Source: Phoronis ovalis (lineage: Eukaryota > Phoronida > Phoronidae). Taken from it: 11,243 nt of DNA. Both the position numbers and the translations under genes were made by a program. Shown here one piece after another: positions 1-7,989 of this stretch; position 1 is the stretch's first letter; every line of letters begins with the position of its first letter. The notes under the pieces were generated by a model. That model was given only the letters and a program-made list of their open reading frames with translations. It had not been told where the DNA came from and did not search any database. Location of the stretch: contig JAOXYB010055090.1 of NCBI GenBank assembly GCA_028565635.1, positions 1 through 11,243 on the forward strand, read 5' to 3'.

Positions 1-61
1 ATCGTTACGGTAGCAATCCAAAAAAATACAGTAAAAAGTATACAATCCAAATCCAAAATTT

Positions 62-115
62 TCAACTGGGCTGCACATCCCCACCAAAAAATTACCTGAG
101 TACCCCCCCCGGGAC
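62..115 (+). repeat. Worn dispersed-repeat fragment with C8GGG core
   Basis: The stretch contains GCACATCCC at 73-81, a CCTGAGTA block, then eight C residues and GGGAC. The same order (GCACATCCC, a CCTGACTA-like block, then CCCTGGGA) recurs on the same strand at about 6590-6630, so the two look like old copies of one family. The boundary is unclear; sequence to about 180 may belong to it. No coding capacity is seen. Confidence 0.4.
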
Positions 116-462
116 TCTAACCTGGTGTTTTCTTTCTCGCCTATGTTGCGAGATTTATTCAACAATTAACACCGAAATTAGTTAAAGATCATCCGTAAGG
201 TGGCTAGTCCCATTTGGATAACTTATTTACACTTTAAGGTAAATTTTGGGTAGTTAAATTAAAGGTTGACTAATAAAAGTATACATATTTGGAAAGGTAC
301 TGATATAAGGATTATGAAAATTACTTTACTTGTCTTTCACATGATTACATAATCAGCAAGAATGCCAATTTGGGTGACTGACTCACCTTTTCAAAACACA
401 ACTTCAAAAAATAATTTTTAAAATGTTCTCCTTTTTTAAAAAAAAATACACTTCTAGATATA

Positions 463-475
463 TGTGTGTGTGTGT
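463..475. repeat. Short (TG)n microsatellite
   Basis: Six and a half uninterrupted TG units, directly preceded by ATATA. It is too short to be more than a minor simple repeat. Confidence 0.8.
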
Positions 476-568
476 CAAAAAAATGGCTGTTGATGTTCGA
501 AGGGTCGTAACTTTGAATAAAGCAAAATATTAAATTTGTTTACACGCTTCTAAAGATCATTATTAGGG

Positions 569-588
569 TTGCTCCTATAAGGGAGCAA
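569..588. repeat. 7-bp hairpin at left end of the TGACC-rich element
   Basis: Perfect arms TTGCTCC and GGAGCAA with a six-base loop TATAAG. It overlaps the left terminal repeat and carries the extra bases that distinguish the left terminus from the right. Confidence 0.75.
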
Positions 589-719
589 GCCTATTGGTTT
601 TGTATGATTTCTTTTTTTCTTTTTCCAATTTTCAGCAAGCTATATCTCGAAGATGGGTACAGCTAGGAACTTGATACTTGATGTATGGCATCCCTGGGGG
701 TAGGCCATTGTTGACCTTC

Positions 720-751
720 AGGTCAAAAGGTCATTTGAAGGTCAAAGGTCA
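720..751 (+). repeat. AGGTCA half-site cluster (DR2 and DR1 spacing)
   Basis: AGGTCA occurs at 720-725, 728-733, 739-744 and 746-751. The first pair has 2-bp spacing and the last pair 1-bp spacing. AGGTCA direct repeats with 1-bp spacing are the established DR1 binding layout of RXR/HNF4-type nuclear receptors. Because the motif is part of a dispersed repeat, actual receptor binding here is only a possibility. Confidence 0.45.
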
Positions 752-1075
752 ATTTTTTTTAAAAAAATGTAAAATGTTCTAAAATGATTGTATTGAGTTA
801 CAACGAAGTATTTTAGATGATCTTTGAGAAGATTTTGGTACTAAAAGGTTTTGTTTTTATTTTTTTTTTGGCATCTTTTCAATTAATTTATTGATCGTCC
901 AAAATTCACTAAACCATATCTTGAAGTCTGTTGTAGTTAAGGACATGATATTTGAGGTTTGACATCCCCAGGGTCAAAAGGTCATTTAGGGGTCAAATGT
1001 TAAAATTCTAAAAATGATGTTGAAAGGTAATTTGGAGGTCATTTAACGTTCATAGAAGCCAATGTGAGCAACCCT

Positions 1076-1091
1076 GCCTTTGCTAAAAGGC
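1076..1091. repeat. Terminal hairpin GCCTTTGCTAAAAGGC
   Basis: Six-base-pair stem (GCCTTT/AAAGGC) with a four-base loop. The exact reverse complement occurs at 10861-10876. The hairpin sits just outside the terminal inverted repeat and marks the shared terminus of both copies of the family. Confidence 0.8.
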
Positions 1092-1101
1092 TATCTAGTT
1101 T

Positions 1102-1562
1102 GAAATTAAGTTTGACTAAATTTCTGCTTTGTAACTACAGGGGTGTTTGCGATAATATTTTTTTTGAAATTGTCTTCACAAGAGTAAGTTTTTACACAAT
1201 CATGCAAAGTAAATTTTCATAGTCTGTAAAATGTATGCCTTTGCATTCTTATCTTTTCATTTAACATTTTTACAAGAAGTTTATAGTTCTAATAAGTTGT
1301 GCAGAACAGTACTTGCCATCTTAAAGTTGTATTCAAATGGGTGGTGGTTTTATATTATCACATTTCATGTTTAATTCCGAATGCAGTTCAGTGCAGTTAA
1401 GCGAAAATTTCTGTGGGTACCCATGCTGGAGACATTTACGCACCCTGCTGGTAAAGTCTTAAATTCAATATAAATTTCCTAAATTAATGCATCTTTCCGA
1501 AATTCTAGTATGAGGTGAAACTATTACTTGAGGTTGACTACAGTAGCTTGGTTGCAAAATGG
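1102..1562. other. AT-rich non-coding DNA, no gene
   Basis: No supported gene. A somewhat GC-richer patch at about 1380-1450 is open on the minus strand for roughly 37 codons, but nothing else supports it as an exon. Confidence 0.6.
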
Positions 1563-1680
1563 ATTGTAAATTCCACAGTGTATGACAGGCATACAACATA
1601 GGGTTATATGCATAAAGACTGACTGTTGAATGCATGACATTTTGTGGCACTAGCTTGTTATACACTATGGAATTCACAAT
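1563..1680. repeat. Inverted repeat with 26-bp arms
   Basis: Arms at 1563-1588 and 1655-1680 are complementary at 22 of 26 positions, around a shared core GAATTCCA/TAAATTCCA. A weaker match (GCTTGGTTGCAAAA against GCTGGCTACACAA) continues outside the arms. The 66-base loop is unrelated sequence. It could be a small eroded inverted-repeat transposon or a transcribed hairpin. No target-site duplication was found. The long minus-strand reading frame across it (1465-1734) has no recognisable domain and is treated as chance. Confidence 0.6.
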
Positions 1681-1699
1681 TTGTGTAGCCAGCATTAAT

Positions 1700-2260
1700 A
1701 ATAGAATAGTATGTGTTGCTGGGAAGTGTTGCATGCAATTTGCATTTTAATATATTATTTCACTTCCTTGTAATTTTTTGTCTACTCTTAAGAAATCCAT
1801 AAGCTAAATGAATGTGTCTGGAAAGTATTTGGTATGTGATTGAAGTCAAAGAAAAAATCAATGCCAAGCAGGAGATGTGTCTAGACAGATTATTCCACGC
1901 AATTAAAGCATTGTCTTACCTTGTTGTTATCAGCTAGACAATTGCCAATGAACAATAAATAAAAATCATTGCACTTTATATTAATTTCATTTGCCATGAA
2001 GTGAATTCAATTGAAATAGCTAGGGGGCAAATTTTTATTCTTGTGAAATCTCCGTATATTTTGTGTGTAATGAAAAATCATGAATAAGCATCATATCACT
2101 GAGTGGTATTCGATTGTAAATAAATGTGTCTGACTTTTTAATGTCAAAAATGTCATAAAATGCTCTTTTTGTTCCATTCATTCTTTGCAAGTAGATAACA
2201 TTGTTGTCTTTGATACCCCTTTGCCTATTGAAAAGATCACTATTTTTGTGGCTAGTATCA
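1700..2260. other. AT-rich non-coding DNA, nothing recognised
   Basis: No reading frame of interest, no RNA gene and no notable repeat was seen. It is typical intron-like or intergenic AT-rich sequence. Confidence 0.6.
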
Positions 2261-2269
2261 TCAGTGAAT

Positions 2270-2376
2270 CTTGTCCTTGGGGAGCGTCAAGGACAAGGAC
2301 ATGAACTGATGCACGAAATCTAGTTCTAGTCTAGACTTACCTCTGTAAGTGGTCCCTAGTAAAATAACTAGGGGTC
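2270..2376. repeat. Cluster of perfect short hairpins/palindromes
   Basis: Four inverted structures lie in about 100 bp. CTTGTCCTTG/CAAGGACAAG (2270-2279 and 2288-2297) is a perfect 10-bp stem with an 8-base loop. AGTCTAGACT (2328-2337) is a perfect palindrome. ACTTAC/GTAAGT (2335-2350) is a 6-bp stem around CTCT. CCCTAGT/ACTAGGG (2354-2373) is a 7-bp stem with a 6-base loop. The density exceeds the surroundings and suggests a small hairpin-type element whose limits cannot be set. A 68-codon minus-strand frame over 2261-2467 crosses all of these and resembles nothing known. Confidence 0.5.
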
Positions 2377-2566
2377 GGAATTTTGTAGTCGCAGTCGCTT
2401 CAAAAATGTCTGGAAGATTTAAACACTGCTCTATTGTATTGCAAGTTACATTGATTTTATTTTGCATGTATGTTGCTTTGTACCAGGGACATATATACTA
2501 TGGATCTGTCGCGCAACAAATTTGAGGAAGGCGAACCCTCAGGGAAGAACACTGCTCTGCTTTGTT

Positions 2567-2788
2567 CAGGCCTACCTAACAAGCGTAGACTCGAAACGTC
2601 AATATGCACTCGCGCACTCGTTTCCTACACTCTTTTTCCGAGTACCTGGCAACTCGTGCGAGTCTACTGAAATGATGGTTCGAGTAGCAGGAATTTCGGT
2701 GCGAAACCTGGAAAAGGGTTCGAGTGGTAGGAAACAGATGCACGAGTGCGGATTGACGGTTCGAGTCTACGCTGGTTAGGTAGGCCTG
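2567..2788. mobile_element. 222-bp CpG-rich near-palindrome (fold-back MITE)
   Basis: The sequence starts CAGGCCTACCTAAC and ends GTTAGGTAGGCCTG; the whole span folds on itself about a centre near 2677. The outer ~60 bp of each arm match with only a handful of mismatches, while the inner ~50 bp are diverged but still share CGAGT/ACTCG words. CpG is far denser than in the flanks, especially ACTCG, GCGCA and TTCGAGT. Because both strands carry nearly the same arm, reading frames on opposite strands (2462-2779 and 2576-2803) encode similar peptides; this is symmetry, not two genes. No clean target-site duplication is visible. A non-autonomous fold-back transposon is the likeliest reading. Confidence 0.7.
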
Positions 2789-2905
2789 CTGTTGAAACCC
2801 CAATTTATTGCTTAGGGAGAACTCTCCTTACCGCCTCCCTTCCTCCTAATATTCCATATGGGGAAGCTCAGTCCAGACCTTCAAAATGTAATAAAAAGGC
2901 AAAAA

Positions 2906-3013
2906 CCCACCCTTTCCTGGACTGACAAGTAAAGAACACAGAGTTTTAATACACTCCTTTGTTAGGACAAATTGAATTGAAACCATAAAGAACCCACTCA
3001 TTTCCTGGACTGA
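2906..3013 (+). repeat. Direct repeat pair, 87 bp apart
   Basis: CCCACCCTTTCCTGGACTGA at 2906-2925 recurs as a 21-base version (CTCA in place of CCC, otherwise the same) at 2993-3013. A related CCCTTTCAGACTA follows at about 3031. The layout suggests a decayed tandem repeat with a unit of roughly 87 bp. Confidence 0.5.
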
Positions 3014-4407
3014 AATGGCAAACAACCTGACCCTTTCAGACTAACCCCATGTAGGGATTGCCTCCTAGAAAAATAACTGGTGTATTTTAAGATAATGCAG
3101 ATTTTTTAACTTGCACAGGTATGCAGGATCTATGTATCTTGTGTACCTATAGTTAATATACCCCGGCCACATATAATAGAACCTTTCTATTTTAAAAAAC
3201 ATTTGCATTTGGTCACGAGGTGTTTCGTCTTCACAAATTTCTTAATTTTCAAAACCAGACTATTTGTCAATATTATATAAGCTGTTGTTATTAATATATT
3301 CTGGTATTAATTTAGTTTCAGTTTCATAGGACTGGAATTGTGTTGAAAAGGACACATGTATCAGTGGTCAATCAGGTTTTCTCGATACAATATATGAACA
3401 TGCAAGCTCATAGAATGCTGTCCCTATAATGTGTATATCAAACTGATAATTAATGAATGCTATATTTAAATTAATCAAATACATGCTCATTGGATTGTCT
3501 GTTGTATTTAGTAATCTTAATTATAAAGCAGTGATATACATGCTTTCTGTGGTTAACCACACATTTTTTTTGTAGCTTCCTGTAAAAATTAATATACTTT
3601 ATGATGGTAGACATATGGTTCTGGTACCTGGCTGCACCACAGGTGTAGTAAAGACAGTATTCTTTAAAAATTCTAACAAATATTACCTTAGGAAAGAAAT
3701 GTTAGCTCTTATTTGTAAAGTAAAACCTCTTTAGAGAATGATATTCCGAGAGTATTGCTTACTCCATGGAAACATTTTCAGGATTGAACTTGGTACTCAC
3801 ATGAACACATTATAACTTAACCTACATGCATATAGAGCTTATTTTAAAAAAATAATTAGCCCTTCAATATGTGTAACATATTTACTGGGAATTACAGAAC
3901 CAAAAATTTATAAGAATCTTAACACAAAATTTGAATATTGTGTGTACTGGTAAAAATGGACATTGGGTTTAGAAAGTGGTTGACTCAAAATTCCATTTGG
4001 TTAACCACAAAGTGGTGGCTCTCAAAACATTTATATACAAGTTAATTTGCCACAGTACAAGCAGAACTAAGCAATGCTGATGCTGCACGTACTGTTGATC
4101 TGGGCCAAGTACTACACAATACAGCTAGTTAAATACTAGAGTATTTTACAAATGTATCCTACAAACATGATAACTTTAAAAAAAATGTTGATCATCGTCT
4201 TGTGTTGGAGGAAGTCAGTTTTTGTTAGTTTGTCTGTTGACTGTTTGCGATGTTATGCCAGGCATTATTTAAAAAATATCAACAAGAATTCTTTGAACAG
4301 GTTAGATGAATCAAAACGTTGCATTTTGCATATAATAATGTTTGTATTTGACGTGGTAACCATACACATGCAATATTAGTCAAGTGGGTGATTGTAACTT
4401 TCCATAC

Positions 4408-4431
4408 ACCTGAGCTTCCGCCAACTCAGGT
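4408..4431. repeat. 7-bp hairpin ACCTGAG/CTCAGGT
   Basis: Perfect inverted arms at 4408-4414 and 4425-4431 around a GC-rich 10-base loop. It stands out from AT-rich surroundings, but no T-run or other context gives it a function. Confidence 0.5.
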
Positions 4432-4553
4432 AGAAAATTTTGAAGGCATTGATTATCTTGCATGTTACGTGAATGTAAATTGTTTTACCTCTTATTTAAA
4501 TTTAATATAGACCGAAGACTGATCAGTTGCTATTAGATCATCCAGAACTCTCT

Positions 4554-4575
4554 AATAAATTTATACAAATTTATT
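4554..4575. repeat. 9-bp A/T hairpin
   Basis: AATAAATTT and AAATTTATT form a perfect stem with the loop ATAC. Such stems arise easily by chance in AT-rich DNA. Confidence 0.5.
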
Positions 4576-6339
4576 AATAATTGAAGTTAATAAATGAAGG
4601 GATTTTTAACCCCCCCCAAATGTTTCAATGCATAGTAGGGAAAAAAATTGTTTATTGTTCTGCTGTGTGATGAAAAACTTGACAAATATGTTTCCTTAAC
4701 CTTCTATAAATTTGGAAAATGTAAACATTGTAAAAAAAATTGATATGTTTCAATGCTTTGAAGAATCTTATTTAATTACTGTACTCTTGAATTATTGATG
4801 GAGTTGCACTTTTTGGTTATTTACATTCTTTTTATTTAATTCACAAAAGCAGTTTGATAAGACAAACCTTTTTTTGCGATGCATAAGGTAGATTAAAAAA
4901 ACTTCAATAACTTCACTAATTTAGCTTAAATTCTGTTTGTAATACAAAACAATCTGTATTTAATAGATTACACCTTAATCAAACAGCAAGTTTATTTAAT
5001 TTACTTCATTTCAAAATACAGTTAAATGTGTTGTGCAATTTAAAAGAAAGGGTTTGAAAATGATTATAACGTTACTGAGTACAACATCCTATTTTCCAAA
5101 TTCTCCGTGATCTGAATTTCTGTTAGCAAGTTGGAAAGCTTATCCCCGCAAAGAAAATGTGAGAAAATAATCATCAGAGGGTGATAATTAGAGGGGGTGA
5201 TTATGTGGAATGATGTGGTATGTGAAATGGTTTACTTTTTCTTTCATGCTAGTATTTGTAATATTTGCTAATTTTATTATGAAAACCCTGTTTGCATCAT
5301 TTATGGTAATGTATCACCACCTAACACATTGCATGGAGTATATAGTATGACCAGAGTTATGTGGTCATTTTTGATTAAGTGTATTATATGTGAAAAAGAT
5401 GTATAAGTTGACCATTTTTTTTTAAAATATGAAATAATCAATTTAATTTATATTCATGAGAAGTTGAGACCTGCAAAGCACCAGGAGAATTTCTAGCAAA
5501 CAAAATGGCAGTTATTTTTTGCCTTTTTTGCAGCTGTGCAAAAATGTGAGCATGAATGTTGGCTAGAGTTGTTCAAAAGCAAAATTACTTTGTCTAATGT
5601 TAATAATAATTACCACTGAATGATATATGCTAAAAGCAAATATAAGCAATTCGTTTTTACTGTTATGTTTCAAATATAGAGAACGTATGGCCAATTTGCA
5701 GGGAACAGAATTAAAACTACAAAAAAATAACTCTAGAATTATGAGCTAAAATCATAGTAAAAAACCCGTTTCTGATTGAATCTTATGCTTGCTTCAATAG
5801 ACTTCATACTTAGAAAATTCTTGTAAATTTATAATCTCAGTGTGCTCCTCTAAATTTCGTAAATTCATGATACTTTATTTACCCCAGTCTTAAATATTGT
5901 GGCCATATTGGATTTAGTCAGGCAACATAAAATCTGTCAACACCCGTATCAAATCCCAAATTTGAGATTATAATCTTTATTTTGTTGCAAGATAAGTAAA
6001 AATATACTGCTTGCCTGGGTATTTAATTTTTTTTATGAAGAAATCCATTTTTGCGGGGTAAAAAATTTTGAAATTGGGTCCGATAGACAAAATTCATTTT
6101 ATGATAAAGTAGTTATCAGCTATCAGTAAGTAAAATGCTATAAACAAGAAATGCTTACTCTCATTTTTATGTGATTTTTCTAGTCATACTGGCATGGGTT
6201 GAATTACAATTTAAGGCACAAGATTTGCTTTTCTTGTCAGCATAATACACTATTAGCACTCTCCAACTTCTTCAAAGATTATGCATTGTAGCCAATTAAT
6301 ATTAGTGTCTCCTGATCCCTGCAACAATCAGGCTCTGTG

Positions 6340-6985
6340 GCCTGGCCCTAAAAACCTTGTAAACATTTTTCCTTGCCAAAAACCTGTTTGCTTTACTTTT
6401 GCTTGCTAAAAAACCCAATTGCTAATCTTGTTTGCTGGCAGAAATGGAGTAAAGAAACTCTGCTAATTTGATTAAAAAAAAACAGATCCACTCTGCTAAT
6501 TGATAAAAAAACGGATGTACTCTACTAATTTGGTTTTAAAAATGGATTCACTGCTAAATTCATAAAAAAAAACCTGTCCACTGGAGCCAGCACATCCCTA
6601 TATAGTCGGATGCCTGACTATCCCTGGGAATATAGTGACCCTGGAGCTAGACAATACCCATTGCAAAAAACCCAATGGCAGTGACCTGTTTCAGCTGATA
6701 AACACCCTGAGGGAGTGACTGTATTGGAAAACACCGCAAGGGAGTGGCCCGAAAAAGAACAGCGAAGTTTTATTTTCAGTTTGATCAGAATAGCACCAAA
6801 CAAAGTGAAGGTTTTTACGGATGACTAACTAAGGGAAATTTCGCGACAACCCTAACGAAGTGTCGTGCCTCTAAAAAACCTCACCTTTTTGTGTTTTGGG
6901 CTCAAAAATATATATACCCTTTCGGGCGAAAATTTGTAGAAACGTGTATCCGCTTTTGTTGCTCCCCCGGGTTTTGCCCAGCAAA
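6340..6985. repeat. Compound degenerate repeat block
   Basis: The block opens with decayed units of the type TTGCTAAAAAACC, passes into the ~31-bp tandem array (listed separately), and continues with GAGTGAC/GGAGTGG units at about 6655-6755 (minus-strand sense GTCACTCCCT followed by GGGTGTTT). It ends near the CCCCCGGG at 6965-6972. It is richer in GC and CpG than its flanks. Part of it (about 6590-6630) resembles the fragment at 62-115. The 61-codon minus-strand frame at 6618-6803 is an artefact of the repeat. No enzyme gene is present. Confidence 0.5.
6457..6595 (+). repeat. Degenerate tandem array, ~31-bp unit
   Basis: Units of the form ACTCTGCTAATTTG + A-run + CGGATCC begin at 6457, 6490, 6519, 6550 and 6580, giving periods of 33, 29, 31 and 30. 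The fifth unit drifts into other sequence. Divergence between units and variable A-run length indicate an old array. Confidence 0.75.
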
Positions 6986-7640
6986 TTTAAATAATTTCAC
7001 ACAAGTGGTTTGAGTATGATGTGTTTGTTATGAAGAAATTATCAACAGGATATATACTATGACCTAAAGAAGAATAGAAACCTAGACAATAAAAAAAGTC
7101 CCATCACAGGTCCACTAGGTCAAGGTGCATATTTTTATTGAGTTGGACTCATTTTTGGTAGCACAGAATGACAACAACTGGCAATCTGTGGTGAAATAAA
7201 ATTGCACTGTCTGCTCTCCCTAAGGTAAACAGCAATTATTATATGCAGTGGTTTCCAATATGTTTTGTTAGCTTGGAATTAGTGCATTTCTCCCCAACTT
7301 GCAATGGACTTTTCCATACAATAGACTATTACCAAATGCTCTGCTGTCTAAGAAATATGATATGTAATATGTTTAGGTTTTTAGCTAAAAAACAGCCTTA
7401 CCTCCACACTTTTGGCTAAACAATTTATTCTGACAGCAGTTTAGTTTTATGAAAATGTCTGTAGTCTTGCACAAGTTATTATCTTTATTATAAGAACAGT
7501 ATTGAAGTATATACACTTGTATGTCTGTTCTTATCTACGGAAACTGCATGTGTGTGGAACAGATTTACCTGCAACCAGAAATTATGATTGCATTCTCTTC
7601 TGTATGTATAAACACTGTATATATAGTCTTGCATTTGAAG
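6986..7640. other. AT-rich non-coding DNA, nothing recognised
   Basis: No gene or RNA gene is supported. GTAAGG read on the minus strand near 7402 looks like a good splice donor, but the sequence before it holds only a very short open stretch, so no exon is called. Confidence 0.6.
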
Positions 7641-7643
7641 CAG

Positions 7644-7649
7644 TTTATT
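7644..7649 (-). terminator. Candidate polyadenylation signal AATAAA (distal)
   Basis: TTTATT on the plus strand reads AATAAA on the minus strand, about 235 bp beyond the stop codon of the candidate minus-strand exon. TG/T-rich bases follow in the minus sense. The hexamer is common in AT-rich DNA, so it carries weight only together with the exon. Confidence 0.3.
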
Positions 7650-7693
7650 TAGACTAAAGTAAAGGAAATGTTAGATTTCCATTGATTTCTAGA

Positions 7694-7699
7694 TTTATT
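7694..7699 (-). terminator. Candidate polyadenylation signal AATAAA (proximal)
   Basis: A second minus-strand AATAAA, about 185 bp past the candidate stop codon. Two signals in tandem would fit alternative 3' ends of one transcript. Confidence 0.3.
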
Positions 7700-7882
7700 T
7701 TTGGAACAGCCAGACATAGCTAAAAGATTGTTGACATTTAGACAGTCCTTGTAATGTACAAACTTCTTTAATGTTAAGATTTAAACTTGAAATTGAAATG
7801 ATTAAGGCTCGAGGGCATTCATAGAAAATGTTTTTAATGTGCTGTTGTTGTTGGATTTTACAGAGCATGTTGTGTCCAACTC

Positions 7883-7983
7883 TTATTTGACAAGGCCATT
7901 TATAACCTCATGAATTTCTTCAGCATTACCTGCGTAATATTTTGTGGTTCGTTGGTGACTGTGGTGTGTGACGCCGACAATTT
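7883..7983 (-). CDS. Candidate last coding exon of an unrecognised gene (partial)
   Basis: On the minus strand, CCACTTACAG (ending at 7984) is a plausible acceptor. Two bases then complete a codon, and 32 codons run to a TAA at 7883-7885. The peptide is hydrophilic, with an early histidine cluster (VTHHSH), then TTKYYAGNAEEIHEV, and ends INGLVK. Its balance of charged and hydrophobic residues looks protein-like, and it is GC-richer than its flanks. Two AATAAA signals lie 185-235 bp downstream in the minus sense. The rest of the gene would lie at higher coordinates or outside the window; no upstream exon could be assigned. I do not recognise the family. Competing readings exist: the plus strand over 7864-7985 is also open (40 codons, hydrophobic middle) between TTTTACAG and GTAAGT, and another minus frame gives a 27-codon tail ending KKFMRL. 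Strand and frame are inferences. Confidence 0.35.
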
Positions 7984-7989
7984 CTGTAA

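Larger units (their letters stand above)
1..560. other. AT-rich non-coding DNA, no gene
   Basis: No reading frame of useful length and no convincing splice-bounded exon is visible. The stretch holds a repeat fragment near 62-115 and a short TG run at 463-475, both listed separately. The rest is A/T runs and unique-looking sequence, best read as intron or intergenic DNA. Confidence 0.7.
565..1101 (+). mobile_element. TGACC/AGGTCA-rich dispersed element, probably non-autonomous
   Basis: The left end AGGGTTGCTC (565-574) is matched in inverse by GAGCAACCCT (1066-1075). Further in, TATTGG...TATG on the left is matched by CATTGG...TATG in the reversed right end, so the terminal inverted repeats are about 25 bp with a roughly 17-bp insertion on the left. 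The body holds many AGGTCA/GGGTCA motifs around 720-751 and 971-996. The right end finishes in a hairpin at 1076-1091 and a CTAGTTT at 1095-1101. A second copy in opposite orientation begins at 10850, with the same hairpin and the same CTAGTTT edge, which supports this as a true element terminus. There is no open reading frame, so any mobility would need enzymes from elsewhere. No clean target-site duplication was found, and the left edge is less certain than the right. The superfamily is not recognised. Confidence 0.55.
3060..6330. other. Long AT-rich non-coding stretch
   Basis: No gene or RNA gene was recognised over about 3.3 kb. Minor structures only: a perfect 12-bp palindrome GTGGTTAACCAC (3549-3560) with a relative TTGGTTAACCACAA near 3998-4010, two small hairpins listed separately, and a C8 run at 4610-4617. 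A 75-codon plus-strand frame at 4152-4379 is AT-biased with no recognisable motif and looks like chance. Confidence 0.65.

Noticed and set aside
1333-1444. Minus-strand open stretch of ~37 codons after a CAGCAG acceptor-like site
   Set aside because: The length is within chance, the pyrimidine tract is weak, and no recognisable motif or second exon supports it.
1465-1734. 89-codon minus-strand frame
   Set aside because: It spans an inverted repeat and has no domain, signal or codon pattern of a real gene.
2688-2770. tRNA B-box-like words GGTTCGAGT (three times)
   Set aside because: There is no A box, cloverleaf or acceptor stem, and the words are part of the palindromic arms.
2462-2803. Overlapping reading frames on both strands with similar peptides
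   Set aside because: The similarity comes from the palindrome at 2567-2788, whose arms read almost the same on each strand. No protein family is evident.
4152-4379. 75-codon plus-strand frame
   Set aside because: AT-driven composition and no recognisable motif; such lengths are expected by chance in a window this size.
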